Counted from the first letter of the stretch, positions 33,351-44,368 are shown. The stretch: 45,000 bases of DNA from Cristatella mucedo (GCA_009760855.2 WPIO01000004.1:1257501-1302500), one strand, 5' to 3'. Numbers and translations: made by a program. The notes: generated by a model not told the origin, from the letters alone.

Positions 33351-34328
33351 CAGCCATGAGTAGCCATTAACGATATCTGAACCTTCCCCCAAGCTACTCT
33401 TATACTGGAAGCGGTTATTTAGCTACCCCCGATATTTAGGCTCAGTATCAAAGAGAGCCTAACATAGCGGCTGCGTTATTTTCATTTGGGATTCAATAAA
33501 GGATTTTAGCAATTCTCGCCTGCCTGTAACTATTGTGGAGAATAAATCGCTGCAAGCTTCCTGAACAGTTTTTGTACGTACCAGTGTGCGCCAACCCACG
33601 AAAGTCCTTCAACTTCCTTTAATAAGTATGTGGTGCAGTTATAATCTTAAAACTAGCAATCAACTTCGGATAGAACCTTGATATGGGTTGCAATTGCCTC
33701 GATCAAGCCTAATGAATTCCAATTTCTTCAGCTGTTTAAAACCTTTTGGCCACGAGCCTTTTCGCTGGTCAGCTGTTTAGGGGTAGTGCTCTGGACGCTG
33801 GGCAAGAGTTTGCGTATGCCACTATTGGTATTGAACTTATGTAACCCCCTCCCTGTCGCTAGGCTTTGCTATGAACTTTATCTTTTAAGCTATCTGGGCT
33901 TTTATTTGTGCTTTATTTTATTTTATTCGTGCTTTATTCAGCTTCCGTCAGAAAAAGCTCGTGTATTAGTGATGCACTTACAAGTTGCTAGCCATGCTTC
34001 AAGGCCCAGGAGTTCCTCAGCTGACGTCGCACGTCTAGGGCTAAGACTAAAAACCTCACGAGCGATGTCTTCAAGGCATAAGGATGGCAAGTGCAGAAGC
34101 CAGCACTTTGCGTTCTTACCTGTCAGAATGAAAAGTTATTTTCATTGAGCTACAGTGTACATGGTCAAATAATCGCATGAGTAGATGTGAAAATGCACAC
34201 TATGTTAGGATTTAGAGGCTATGTAGATACTCGTTATGGCCAGCGAATTTTTCTACCCTAGGGCTCTATACATAAGGCATCGTCATGGCAATAGTGAATG
34301 TGGCTGCTGTCTACTAAATTTCACTCAC
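33351..34328. other. Intron between M and N: no feature recognised
   Basis: AT-rich sequence with a T-rich hydrophobic-looking plus-strand frame (33678-34148) that has no family signature and no splice context. Confidence 0.4.
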
Positions 34329-34428
34329 TCTGTCAATCGCTGGAAGTCGTCGATGAGATCATCCATATCTTCATCGTCAGCAATTCGCGAAAGTTTTCCC
34401 GAGATGCGGCCGGCAATTAGAGCCACAC
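34329..34428 (-). CDS. TRPM channel exon M (MHR4)
   Basis: Encodes residues 588-620. It reads SVALIAGRISGKLSRIADDE then DMDDLIDDFQRLT, which fits the TRPM region 'AL.A..L...L...A......L...L......F'. The acceptor tatttaag and donor CAGA|GTGAGT are acceptable, and the phase joins the next exon exactly. Confidence 0.83.
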
Positions 34429-34510
34429 CTTAAATAGATAATATTTTAACAATCGTAAAGCAATTTCCGAGACTAACGATAGAATTTCGCACAAACGAAG
34501 TACAACTCAC

Positions 34511-34645
34511 TCATGTGACTTATTCCAGCCTTCCAGAATATGAGAGCCAGTTCGTAGCGGTTAAACAGAAGTGCCCAGATCAGAAGGTGCTTTTCAGGAT
34601 TCTTTAGTGCTCTTTCGCCGTGCTGTCTGCTCTTTTGCTTCTTTT
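34511..34645 (-). CDS. TRPM channel exon L (MHR4)
   Basis: Encodes residues 543-587. A basic start (EKKQKSRQ) leads into NPEKHLLIWALLFNRYELAL and FWKAG, matching the TRPM helix pair 'P...L..WA.L..R...A...W..G'. The acceptor cgcctgcag has a poor pyrimidine tract; the donor ATGA|GTGAGT is good. The intron to exon M is only 82 bp. Confidence 0.86.
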
Positions 34646-34787
34646 CTGCAGGCGTTATCAAAAAGGTATTGGATCAGTTAGAATGGCGACGACACCTGTC
34701 TTTAGAACGCTTTTAGAAGCTTTTGTCAGTTAACAAAAGTCACATGAATCGAAGTGGTATCCCAGAATCGCTGGTCGGCTTACTTAC

Positions 34788-34892
34788 CAGAAGATGACCA
34801 CGGTCTGCTGCTGTCGTGCGTCACGTCGAGGTTGACCGAGGTGCTGCCCTGTAGTCCGTGCAAGTGCTGAGCCGGTCTTTCATAAGTCAGGT
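34788..34892 (-). CDS. TRPM channel exon K (variable linker)
   Basis: Encodes residues 508-542. The sequence (for example NLTYERPAQHLHGLQGS, later DSSRPWSSSG) is not conserved but stays open, and its phases fit on both sides. TRPM proteins carry a variable, often disordered linker here. The acceptor ccctttacag and donor TCTG|GTAAGT are strong. The intron to exon J is only 92 bp. Confidence 0.75.
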
Positions 34893-34984
34893 CTGTAAAG
34901 GGACGCATCAAAATGTGACAACAATTTCTTAAAGATAGAGCAAACTGCTAGCGCAATGCTTAATCGACGGCCTGCGAGACGGAC

Positions 34985-35078
34985 TTTTGTAGTCGTTGGG
35001 ATAGTAGCTGCCGGCAAGCATTATGATGACTCGGCCAATCATCTCCAGAAGAGGCACAGAGTCCTTCTTCTCATTCGG
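34985..35078 (-). CDS. TRPM channel exon J (MHR3/4)
   Basis: Encodes residues 477-507 plus one base. It contains LLEMIGRVIIMLAGSYYPND, equivalent to TRPM 'L.D.G.VL..L.G..Y...Y'. The acceptor tttttccttgtag is strong. The donor AAAA|GTCCGT is weak, but it gives the phase that keeps exon K open. Confidence 0.85.
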
Positions 35079-35686
35079 CTACAAGGAAAAATCTTTGAAC
35101 AGCAAGCCTGAGAGCGGTACCTAGCAAGGGAACCAGTGAAATTCAGCTGCGAACTAAAAAAAGCATAGTTTCCGGCAAATAATGTGAGCGTGCTCTCAAC
35201 GGTTCGGTGTATGCATGCATGTGCCGCCGCGTGTCTGGCGTCGGTCTGAAGAGAACATGCCTAGCTGGTCTAGATTGATCGAGACGATTACACCTAATCG
35301 AAAGTTTCCTATGCCATAGTGGATCTTGTATGGAAAGCCTGACGCTCACGGGCGCAAACTTTTTACACATGCATGTAAAAGAATCATGACAGTAATGTAT
35401 AGTTCGTCAAGATATTCTGCAAAAAAGGACGGCAATTCAGACCCTAGTCTTTCTCTCAACGATAGTAGTACATGTCCTTGGTCAGAACTCGGTAATGGCT
35501 TCGATAGTCTGAGAAAAATCCTTAATGGCTACTGTTTACGTAATTTTTTCATTTCAAACTATTTTTTGCAACTCCGCTTCACTTGAACAATGGCGTAAAC
35601 TCAAATGCATAATGCGAATTAACTAATGGAGCTGATTTCACTATGTAAAAGACCTAGATGCTGTATACTTAGCACGCTACACTTAC

Positions 35687-35755
35687 GTGATACTCCCTGT
35701 CGACAAGGACTTGAATTAACTCAGACAGCGAATCCTGGTCTTTCTTGTTCAAAAC
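35687..35755 (-). CDS. TRPM channel exon I (69-bp exon)
   Basis: Encodes residues 454-476, VLNKKDQDSLSELIQVLVDR plus three more, ending in phase 0. It lies where TRPM proteins have a variable loop after 'RL..LY'. The acceptor atcattttcag and donor CAC|GTAAGT are strong. The divisible-by-three length means skipping would keep the frame. Confidence 0.82.
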
Positions 35756-36033
35756 CTGAAAATGATTCCACACAGCGTTGAGATATTTGAGAGATTCAGT
35801 CTGAATTTGCTTGAATGATATTGCAATTGCAGCTTATGCATACGTATACGTGATAACTAAGAACATTTCGAATGCATGCGTTCAAGGTTGGTGATCCTTA
35901 AAATAGACAGACTGCAAGAAAGTATATTAATAAACTGACAAAATGCTAAATATATTGCGAAAAAACGCATACAATACTAGAAAGATAGTATCTGTAAAGA
36001 ACAATGGCCGAGATTTACCCTACTGAAACTTAC

Positions 36034-36177
36034 CTCTGCATAAAGACTCCTCATTCTTGAAGGCGTGAGGAACTTGTGAAGATCTACGCCGCAATCCAGA
36101 AAAAGTTGTACGAACTCATGCTGATCATTGATAAGTGACCTGAACAGTGGTTCGAACAGCTTTTCACCGCTGAGAGC
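36034..36177 (-). CDS. TRPM channel exon H (MHR3, ankyrin-like helices)
   Basis: Encodes residues 406-453. It reads ALSGEKLFEPLFRSLINDQ followed by EFVQLFLDCGVDLHKFLTP, matching the TRPM segment 'L..AL..D...FV.LLLENG......FLT..RL..LY'. The acceptor tttttctgtgcacag and donor GAG|GTAAGT are strong. It is separated from exon G by a 3.8-kb intron rich in repeats. Confidence 0.94.
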
Positions 36178-36309
36178 CTGTGCACAGAAAAAGAACGAAT
36201 GACGACTTCTGACACGCACCAATGCTCAGCGAACTCTTAAGAACGTCTGGTCACTTCTCAGAACGAGATGTTCTCCACTCCTGAAGATTGCTCACCAAGC
36301 AACTAGGAC

Positions 36310-36400
36310 TGAAGTCACTCTAATAATAATAATAATAATAATACATTTGTATAGTACCATAAGAGAACTGAATTTCTTTCTAGGGACATTATAGATGATG
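36310..36400 (-). mobile_element. LINE family B tail fragment
   Basis: (AAT)n at 36322-36341, then ACATTTGTATAGTACCATAA and GAACTGAATTTCTTTCTAGG. A truncated tail with features intermediate between the LINE B and SINE tails. Confidence 0.55.
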
Positions 36401-36411
36401 GATAGAAAAAA

Positions 36412-36545
36412 AATAATTCATTTGTATAGCGCCCCAAGAGAACTTAATCTCTACTCAGGTGCTTCACATATGCCTCGGGGCTCGAGCCCACGACCTCAAC
36501 CAGACCTTGGCCGGGGCGAGCGCCTTAACCGCTGGACCAATCCAG
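36412..36545 (-). mobile_element. tRNA-headed SINE
   Basis: The minus strand carries the A box region TGGTCCAGCGGTTAAGG, then GCGCTCGCCCCGGCCAAGG and GAGGTCGTGGGCTCGAGCCC. The tail is GAAGCACCTGAGTAGAGATT and GGGGCGCTATACAAATGAAT. It inserts directly next to a LINE B copy. Confidence 0.85.
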
Positions 36546-37330
36546 CTCGGCGATAGAAAGCGTCACCAAATGATTAGTGGTAATATCCGAAAGCTGCAGA
36601 CAGAGTGCAAGCAGGCACATGCACACGAAGAACGAATCACGAAGACCCACAAAATGCTGCAAAAACAGGTGCGTTTTAAGCATCTTTTTAAATGTCTTCA
36701 TGTCAAGGGAGGTTGCGACGTGCGTAGGTAGTGAGTTCCAGGCTTTGGAAGAACCCAAACTAAAGGCACGGTCTCCAACGTTTGTGAGGTTTGCACGAGA
36801 TATGACTAAACGATTGGATTCGGAAGAGTATACGTTTCTTCGCCCGGTGGGGCAGTAGTTCCGATAGGTAGGCTGGAGGCAGAAAATAAAGGAGCATACA
36901 AGTAAGCGACAGAATCTCGAAGGCGATGCGTTGCTTGATTGAGAGCCAGTGCAGGTCGGAGAAAAGTGGTCACTATAGGTGAGCCTAGCTGCCAAGTTTT
37001 TCATCAACTGTAAGCGCCTGGAGGCACAGACCGGTAGACCTGGAAGCAGTGAGTTACGGATGTCAAGAAGGGAGGTCACAAATGCATGGACCAATTTAGA
37101 TGTGGTATTTTTTGTCTAAAAAGCCTTAATTTTAGCAATGTTATGTAGCTGAAAGTAGGCAGACTTGACTGTGGAGCTAATGTGGTCGTCTAATGAAAGG
37201 TCGCTTTGGACCAGGACACCCAGATTACGTGCAGATTCAACAGGAGATACGCTGGCGATGCCGATTTGAGCGCTAAGTTTTCCACTAGGAAGAGGAGAGT
37301 GGCCGCAGAAATTCTCATGCTTGATATTTA
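36546..37330 (-). mobile_element. LINE family B 3' fragment
   Basis: The minus strand encodes MVHAFVTSLLDIRNSLLPGL, LQLMKNLAARL, and LGSSKAWNSLPTHVATSLDM, with a long open stretch. It ends near the TFKKMLKTHLF text and is followed by the SINE. The upstream part (37100-37260) matches 19198-19400. Confidence 0.82.
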
Positions 37331-37494
37331 GGGCGATGGATGATCAGCTCAAAGCCTCGCTATGAATATTGCAGCCTTGTGTTAATCAATACTCCATCGT
37401 TATTTAGAGAAACAACGTCTGGAGAAGCTATGGGAGTTTAAAAAGCAGCCTAAATCACCTAAGCAAGTAATAACCTAAATAATATAATAAATAA

Positions 37495-37534
<40 letters not shown>

Positions 37535-38260
37535 TAATTACACACATATATATAATATAAATCAATATGAATGATAAATGATAAATATAATAATAATAAT
37601 AATAATAACCTCAATAAGCAGTCTAAATTTCTACAAATTGTCCGACAGTTCTTGAGTGCCTCTAGCATGAACGGGCAACCACTAGCCTTAAAATTCAAAC
37701 GCTCAGCTCCTATTTCAGAGGAGTATTCCTGAGGAATACTGAGGTCTATGGTGGGCCGGCAGACATTCCTCCTGGCGCTACAGAGTGGTCTTGAGCAACT
37801 CCTATGGTGACTCATCGGACTGGCTATGGTCAGCAGCTATGCTATCCTTGAAGCACAGATTTCTACAGCTGATGAATCAACTAGGTAGCAGAACCTTCCA
37901 CAGCTGAGGGATTTCCAACAAAAAGTGCTTTTGCATTTATTTTGAATATTAACTTGTAAATTAATAACTTAGGGGTTAGATTCATAATTCCAGCATTACT
38001 TACAAATCTTCATTATGAAATAAAATAGAGAACTCAGCTTTAAGCTCTATCCGAGTGATTGCCTAGCTATTGGCCCCACCCTCAGATTTTTCGTGAACTT
38101 AAAACGATGCTGCTACAAGAACTATTAACCTACATTTATTCTGATTAAAGATATACAATGTTCTCAAATTTATTTTTTTATCAGGCATTATTGGCCTGAC
38201 CGCCTGTGATAGCAAACGATCAATCGAGTAGGGTTGATAGTAGGGGATAATAATAATGAA
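37331..38260. other. Intron sequence with (TA)n and (AAT)n, otherwise unassigned
   Basis: (TA)n at about 37498-37529 and (AAT)n at about 37588-37608 stand in AT-rich DNA. No coding or element signature is recognised in the rest. Confidence 0.45.
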
Positions 38261-38261
38261 A

Positions 38262-38346
38262 TAATATAATTCCTTTGTTTAGCACCCCAAGAGAACTTAA
38301 TCTCGGTTCAGGCGCTTCGCACAAGTCTCGGGGCTCGAGCCCACGA
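38262..38346 (-). mobile_element. tRNA-headed SINE, truncated
   Basis: The minus strand keeps the B-box part GTTCGTGGGCTCGAGCCCC and the tail CGCCTGAACCGAGATTAAG with TTGGGGTGCTAAACAAAGG. The A-box half is missing. Confidence 0.72.
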
Positions 38347-38445
38347 ACAAATATCACTGGTGCTGAGCAATGACGATACGTGAATTCAGACTGTCTAGAT
38401 GCTGTTGAGAAAAAAACATCTGCAGCTAACAGCATTCTGGTGGGG

Positions 38446-39110
38446 AAAAATAAGGTTATAATAATAGCAACAGCAGTAACAATAATCCTAAGAATATTAA
38501 TTAGAAACTTGCAAAGCACTCCCAAAACACTAAACCTCGTTCAATGCTTTTTATATATCCGGTAAAAGAATTGCGCGAATGTGATTGGAGATTCAATGAA
38601 AAGCATCAGAACGTACACGCATAGTTGGACAAGTTACACGGTCGATAGCAAATGCTATCACCAGTAACCGGTCGTTGTTTTAGATTGTGCGCCAAAATGC
38701 TTACAGTCAAATGATGGAATGATGCGACGTCAGGGAGGCTTTCTTTTCAGGCTTCGAGAGCGTGCGAACTAGGGGACCAGGTCTCCAAAGGATTTTCGGT
38801 TATTTCGAGGCTAAATGCTAAATGACAGCGAACGGCCGAGAGTAAGAAGTGCTGGCTGCACGATGCCCGGTCTGCTTGGGAAGAATTTCAAATAAGTACG
38901 CTAGAGACAGAGAATTAAGGAACGCGAAATTGCTGTGCAAAACCTCAAAGTCGTATGCTGTTTCATCGTGGGTAGCCAGAGCAGCAGATTAATTTAAAGC
39001 CGTCACGCAAGGCCTTCAGGCAGGCGCAGGCTAAAGCAACAGCAGTTGTACAACTATGAAGGAGCCGAACAGTGGGTGGGCGAACCTGGCTTTGCCTCCA
39101 ATGTTCAATG
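38446..39110 (-). mobile_element. Old LINE family B fragment
   Basis: AAT-rich sequence precedes AACTTGCAAAGCACTCCC; then CCAGGTCTCCAAAGGATTTT (38779) and CCCGGTCTGCTTGGGAAG (38863) follow LINE B order. Strongly eroded. Confidence 0.45.
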
Positions 39111-39988
39111 AGAGAAACTGTAGCCCTTTTCAAGGAAGGGGAATACATTCTTAGAAAGATGTACTGATACAATAAATAGGATCAAGGTAATAAGATAGAA
39201 AATATAAAGATAAGATAATAAAATAAATAAAGAAGGAGCTCGCTCGAAATTCGTTAAAAGATGGACAATCGAGGACGAAACAAAGCTGCATAGTCAGTCA
39301 AAGTACGTCTGGGCAGCTCGGTTTTAGTAATTTAATGTGCGAATAGCCAAGGCAGCTATCCGAGTGGCAGATTAATTATCAAGCATACCATGCCAGATTT
39401 AATATACGCATACGCAGGTCTTCTAAGCTGCTTTTTATAACTTGGGTGGTATTTAAAAATAGCTTTTACTACGCATACACGCACACACATAGCTTCAGCA
39501 GCCGACGTTTTATTCTAGGTTGATCCTCTTCAAAATATGCACAGCTTAACCCATACATGGCGTCCAGCTAAGTCAGTGGTTTCGCGTTTTCTTTCGCAGA
39601 GCGAAAATACAACTTAATGACATACCATGCACTGCTCATTTACTGCCACGCTTTATTTTGCTTGTAGCTAATATGATTAAGAAAAACAACAGCCACATCA
39701 CATTTGCAAATTATTCGGCAAATGAAATCGGAAAGCGATACAAGAAACGATGATTTAAATTAAGAGGATCTAATTTTTAGGTGAATTAGGCGCAATTGAA
39801 ATTCCGTGATAATTCTCAAAAGAGAGAAGATTGATGACCTCACAACGAGCAGCTTTACCAGTAGTAACACTGCCCATACAATTAAAAAAGTGAGAAGAAA
39901 TCAAACATAAAAACGTTTGCGAGAGTTTGCATACATGTTTTTCTGCAGTAAGCTGCAGTATGTAATTATAGCAGAAACAGCAACTTAC
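39111..39988. other. Intron sequence left of exon G: no feature recognised
   Basis: AT-rich with a short CACGCACACACA run at about 39479; no element family or coding frame recognised. Confidence 0.4.
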
Positions 39989-40165
39989 ACGGTAGTTGGT
40001 CTCTGAAGTTAAGATCTCAGTCCTAGCAAAATCAGGCTTATTCCAAGCCAATGCTAGGCTCAGTTGTGACTTAGGTTCCGCCTGTTTAGCCTTCATCAAT
40101 GCTTGAAGTATGATACGGTCGAGTGTTTGCTCACCCACTAGAGAGTCTAGTGTGAAAATGGTGAC
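39989..40165 (-). CDS. TRPM channel exon G (MHR3)
   Basis: Encodes residues 347-405 in phase 0 on both sides. It contains LDRIILQALMKAKQ and LSLALAWNKPDFARTEIL, the highly conserved TRPM motif 'AIL.ALLK.....QL.LALAWNR.D.A...IF'. The acceptor gatattatttag and donor CGT|GTAAGT are good. Confidence 0.95.
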
Positions 40166-40985
40166 CTAAATAATATCACAGTTCAAAATGCAAACATAAT
40201 TAACCATAGCGAGGCTGGAGTCCCTGGACTTGATAGCAAAATATGTTATGCGCCACGTCATAAGCAAAGTGCATGCCCAGCCAGTAGATCGGTAGCTGAA
40301 GCTAGAAGACGCTGGCGTTTATTGCACAATCGCCACTCGAAAAATCAGAGAAACGGGTATACTGCAAGAGATTTTCATCTTTTTTCTTCCAGAACTTCCA
40401 CTTGAGAATGCCAAGGAGACAGGCAGGAACCTTGCAGAGGTTCTAGCCCAGCTTGTTGGCGGAACTCGTGCCTGCCGCGCTTATAGCTCTTTCCATAAAC
40501 CAAATCCAAGGTTGCGAGTAAAGGTATGGATGGGCAGGCGGTTATAACGGCAACGGTGAGCAGCGACTGACTGATGCATCATTTTATTTAGCCACGCTTC
40601 ATTCTTAACTGCAGAGTTGTGCATATCCTAAGCCAAGGTAAAGTACTGTTGGCTATCAGAATATTGGCCGCATATGCTATTCAAAATTTGGTCTCATGTC
40701 TAGGAATTCACTTTCTCTAAACTAAAGAAAAGGTGTGTGCTTTCCTCTGTTGCTGGCTGTGGCGCTCTAGTGCTAGCCGTCATTTTCTGCTACTTTATCG
40801 CTACTCTATAGACTAAAATTTAACTCAGCTAAACTGTGCAGTCTTTCTTTCATTAGTGAGAAGTCAATCCAAGGAAGCTGCACAAATAAGCACGTGTTTG
40901 CACTCCCACGCAAACCTGCAGGCATGCAATGCCGAGCCAACCCATCCCGAACACAAGTGCACGGGCATGCACAGGCTCATCTACA
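40166..40985. other. Intron between F and G: no feature recognised
   Basis: No recognisable repeat or coding frame between exon G and the SINE at 40988. Confidence 0.4.
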
Positions 40986-40987
40986 CA

Positions 40988-41118
40988 AAATATAATTCAT
41001 TTATATAGCACCCCAAGAGAGCTTAATCTCTATTCAGGCGCTTCACATATGCCTCGGGCTCGAGCCCACTACCTCAGTCAGACCTTGGTCGGGGCCTCTT
41101 AACCGTTTGACCAAACCA
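40988..41118 (-). mobile_element. tRNA-headed SINE
   Basis: The minus strand has TTTGGTCAAACGGTTAAGA, CCCGACCAAGGTCTGACTGA and GTAGTGGGCTCGAGCCC. The tail is GAAGCGCCTGAATAGAGATT, then TTGGGGTGCTATATAAATG. A few bases of the head between the boxes are missing. Confidence 0.8.
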
Positions 41119-41338
41119 CAAGCATGAGCAAACGCTCATGTGCAAACGCATAAAAACCTGTAACCATGAAATCACTCAAATATGCATAACTAGCACTTTA
41201 AGTCTAATCGATGGATGTGGGCTTTGGAGAATCAAATCCTAGGAGCCACGAATGACAGGCAGCCCTTAGTCAAGGCCTGAGCTGTTATTACAGTTCATTA
41301 GCAATTGCTGCTTCGATCGCTGCAGGCAGAATACTAAC

Positions 41339-41462
41339 CAAGTCTCTCTCTCGCACAATTTGCAGGATTTTCCTGAGTGTTGACTTCTTGCTGCTGTCAA
41401 TCGTCCGTTCCATAATAGGAAGAAGCTTTTCAGAAAGGGAGTCCTCAGCTTCTTCATCTCCC
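41339..41462 (-). CDS. TRPM channel exon F (helical linker of MHR2/3)
   Basis: Encodes residues 305-346. The translation starts GDEEAEDSLSEKLLPIMERT and ends LRKILQIVRERDL, corresponding to the helical stretch in TRPM proteins that precedes 'LI.VF'. The acceptor atgttgtag and donor TTG|GTTAGT are acceptable. The phase joins exon G exactly, giving RERDL-VTIFTLDS. Confidence 0.88.
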
Positions 41463-41599
41463 CTACAACATTTTTTCGCGTAGGGCTCAGACGGCAGTCA
41501 GGAGGAAGCACAAGCATAAACTTAGCGTGGATGTCACCAACGGCCGCAGCACCATCAGCCGCACGGAAAACGGCAGATGCACCGGAAGGAAAAGGAGTG

Positions 41600-41790
41600 G
41601 TGGAAGCTGCTGCTGCAGCAGCAGCTGCTGCTGAGAAGGGTAAGGCGTCGGCTGCAGCAGCAGAAGCGCTGGCTTCAGGAAAAGAGAGGCAGTGGCAGGG
41701 AAGGAAAGGCGGTGGCAGAGAAAGAGAGGAGGAGGAGGAGGAGGAGGAGGAGGAGGCAGCTGAAGCAGCAGGCGGCAGCAGGCACCGAGC
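41600..41790. repeat. CAG/GAG trinucleotide-rich tract in a short intron
   Basis: CTGCTGCTGCAGCAGCAGCT and relatives at 41605-41633, then a (GAG)n run of about 30 bp at 41726-41756 with CAG-rich flanks. It lies in the 430-bp intron between exons E and F and creates alanine- and glutamate-rich spurious frames on the plus strand. Confidence 0.85.
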
Positions 41791-41892
41791 TCGTGGGGAA
41801 GCTGACGAGGAAAATTAAACGGAGCTCAAACCAGAGGTTTCTAGCTTATTTTTTTTAGAACGCCCGTGCGAGAGACTGTGCGGTAAACGAAC

Positions 41893-42058
41893 CATCGCGT
41901 ATTCTGGGACATCTTGTAAGCTCTTGCTAGTATCTCGGCTGCTCTCTTGGTGCCATCAACAATTATCAGCGGAATTCCATTTTCTATGGCTTTGTAGGCA
42001 GTATCTATCGAGTTCAGGCCACCATTGATTAAAAGTTGCACCACAGGAGCAGGGATAC
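41893..42058 (-). CDS. TRPM channel exon E (MHR2)
   Basis: Encodes residues 250-304. It carries PAPVVQLLINGG then GIPLIIVDGTKRAAEILARA, the family's 'P.V.LVVEGG' and 'PV..V.GSGRAADILA.A' pair. The acceptor cggtttcag is clear. The donor is the weakest call among the N-terminal exons: GATG|GTTCGT gives the phase needed by exon F, and AAGAT|GTCCCA, 19 bases earlier, gives the same phase. Without splicing, the frame hits a stop at 41841. Confidence 0.84.
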
Positions 42059-42197
42059 CTGAAACCGATTCACACGATGAGATGAGCAAACTCTAGCTTT
42101 GTTGTCGTTAAATACAGGGGAAAGCAATTAACTGATTGTGTGGTCAGCATGCAGATAAAATTTTGCAGCTGCATTAAGCACAATAGGTTTCACTTAC

Positions 42198-42405
42198 TCT
42201 GCTCCTTGTCGATACCAGTTTTTATATGCATCGAGATGTATTTTTCAAAGTTGGCTCGCCATTCGATCTCGCCACCAAACCGTCCCGCGGAGCCGTCGTC
42301 GACAAAGATGAAATGCGTGTGATTGTTGTCCAAGGCCGCAGTGCCAGCCTCTGATGGATTGCTTAGCAGTGAGGCGTCGTAGCGAGCCGGAAACTTGCCA
42401 CTGCC
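42198..42405 (-). CDS. TRPM channel exon D (MHR1/2)
   Basis: Encodes residues 181-249 plus one base. The core is LDNNHTHFIFVDDG, then GRFGGEIEWRANFEKYIS, matching the near-universal TRPM segment 'L...HSHFIL.D.G..G.YG.E...R..LE..I'. The acceptor ttaattgttttcag has a good pyrimidine tract, and the donor CAGA|GTAAGT is strong. Confidence 0.94.
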
Positions 42406-43215
42406 CTGAAAACAATTAACATGTCCGGCTGCTGCTTATCAGCTCCAGCTATTGCACTGGTCAGCAGCAGGTGGACACATCTGAGCAACAGCTGGCAGCG
42501 AGAAGAGCATCTAGGCAGACGACGGCAGCTGCCTGGATGCTGCTGCTGTCGGTGCAGGGTTAGCAATGGCTTAGATTATGGAAAGAACAGCATGGACAGA
42601 ATGTTGAAGTGAAATGGTCGCCAAAAAACTCGTCGTGCTTCTCTGACTGCTGCTGCTGCTGCTTGCATGCTTCATAGGGTCCGATGACGACAAGCTATTC
42701 ATGAGCCAATAATAAATCAGATTGGCAAAATTTATAATAACGCTAAAACTAATAACACTAACTAAAGGTCACTTGTAGAGAAACCAAAGAGAGCTACAAA
42801 TCTATTCAGGCCATTTACAGCTTGCAGCACAGCAAATCGACTACCATAGGTTAATGAAATGCACTTTAACATGCTCAGACAATACGACAAGTTACAAGCA
42901 AAGGCCTCGAACACTCGAAAGGAAACAAGAGGAACGACATTATGAGGGCAGCTACAAAAAAAGCAGAGGTAGAGTCAAGCAACTAATTAAAGGTCCCGAT
43001 TGCAGCTCCAGTGCCGACACACTTTCGCAAGCAAACACTCGAGCGAAACCGGCACACATTCACACACGAGCGCGTGCGTGCATGCACACGTGCACCCACA
43101 CGCAAGCTTGCACACACACACACATCATGCGTAAGTGGGCATGCAGGCAACCGCGCTCACGTGCACATGCTCACAATGTCCACTGTCTATTGCATAGCAA
43201 TTGCGTCCATCTCAC
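42406..43215. other. Intron between C and D with CA-rich tract
   Basis: Contains a CTGCTGCTGCTGCTG run at about 42649 and a CA/CG-rich alternating tract at about 43057-43125 (CACACACACACA). No element family recognised. Confidence 0.5.
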
Positions 43216-43388
43216 CAGTTCCTCCTCCACGAGGACGTTGCGATTGTCTATAGCACCCCACTGGCAAACGCCGAGCAGTGCCAGCTTGTGTCGCTCCATC
43301 GATCCGACGGTGGCAGCATACTCGTGCACTGCCTGGCCAACGTACTGCATCACTCCTACGCCTAGGCCACACGTCAGCACCCAAGCAC
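43216..43388 (-). CDS. TRPM channel exon C (MHR1, SLOG-like nucleotide-binding region)
   Basis: Encodes residues 123-180. After the split Gly it reads AWVLTCGLGVGVMQYVGQAV, the family signature 'GAWI.TGG...GVM..VG.A', followed by LALLGVCQWGAIDNRNVL, equivalent to 'AIGI.PWG...NR..L'. In TRPM2 this region contributes to ADP-ribose binding; whether this protein binds it cannot be read from sequence alone. The acceptor is cttttgaag and the donor CTG|GTGAGA. Confidence 0.93.
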
Positions 43389-43887
43389 CTTCAAAAGACT
43401 ACACATCGTCAGAGGGGTGCGTTGCAGCAGCAAAATGTGGACAGCTCGTATCGAGACGGCGAATGTCGCTAGGAAATAGCAACTCGGCGGTAGTCTTATT
43501 TATCCAGAAAATCCGGCGTTATGTGACCACCCACAGCAGTATCGCAGCATTGCACCGTAGAGCATTGCTGTCTCTTAAAAAAGGCCGTGCCTACATGCAT
43601 GCATGCACTCACTTAAAGGCAGCTCGAAGCAAGACGGTGCATAGGCTCGGAATCTGGTTGTCACGAAACCTGCATTCAGGAAACACACAAACCGAATTTT
43701 GGCTGAAGCACAGATGCAGAATAGCTAAGGGGCCTTTAGTATGCTGATGAATTCAAAATACAGAACTGCCTTCATTTGTTCTATTGCTTTTGAAATTGCC
43801 GAAAAGGCAATTGTGCACATACCGGTTCTTAGAATTGTGCATATTGTCTACGGCGAAGCTGGCTGCCCGGTTTGCTGCCATGGTTAC

Positions 43888-44068
43888 CTGTAGCTTTCAC
43901 GGCTTCGATGAGCTCCCTCTTGAAGATTTGCGTCAAGCGGTTTTTGGTGAAGAATTTCTTTGCACCGCCGGTGATAGACAGAAGCAGCTTTGGCGCTGGT
44001 AGCTCCCAGTGCTTACTCACCAGCTCCCACACTTTGCTCGGTGGAGTTGTACTGCTCACTCTGACATA
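43888..44068 (-). CDS. TRPM channel exon B (MHR1 start)
   Basis: Encodes residues 63-122 plus one base. It carries [20 protein letters not shown], then [15 protein letters not shown] and a block ending LIEAVKATG. This is the canonical TRPM N-terminal fold, in which a Rossmann-like strand ends in a 'ISV.GG' turn. The acceptor ctctgttgcag and donor ACAG|GTAACC are both good; the exon leaves in phase 1. Confidence 0.93.
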
Positions 44069-44225
44069 CTGCAACAGAGTGTGTGGCTACACGCAGCTGT
44101 TCAACTGAAAGTTTGGGTAGCACAGCCAAAGACAGCTTCATGATAGGGTGGAAACTGCTAGACTTAAAAAATGAGGCCAGCATATCCATGGTTGCATACA
44201 TATTGCTAGCAGAGCACCACACCAG

Positions 44226-44368
<143 letters not shown>

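Noticed and set aside
33678-34148. Hydrophobic plus-strand frame of 156 codons
   Set aside because: T-rich intron DNA; no membrane-protein family signature, no splice context, antisense to the channel gene.
41531-41818. Alanine/glutamate-rich plus-strand frame
   Set aside because: Translation of CAG/GAG repeats inside a channel intron, opposite strand.
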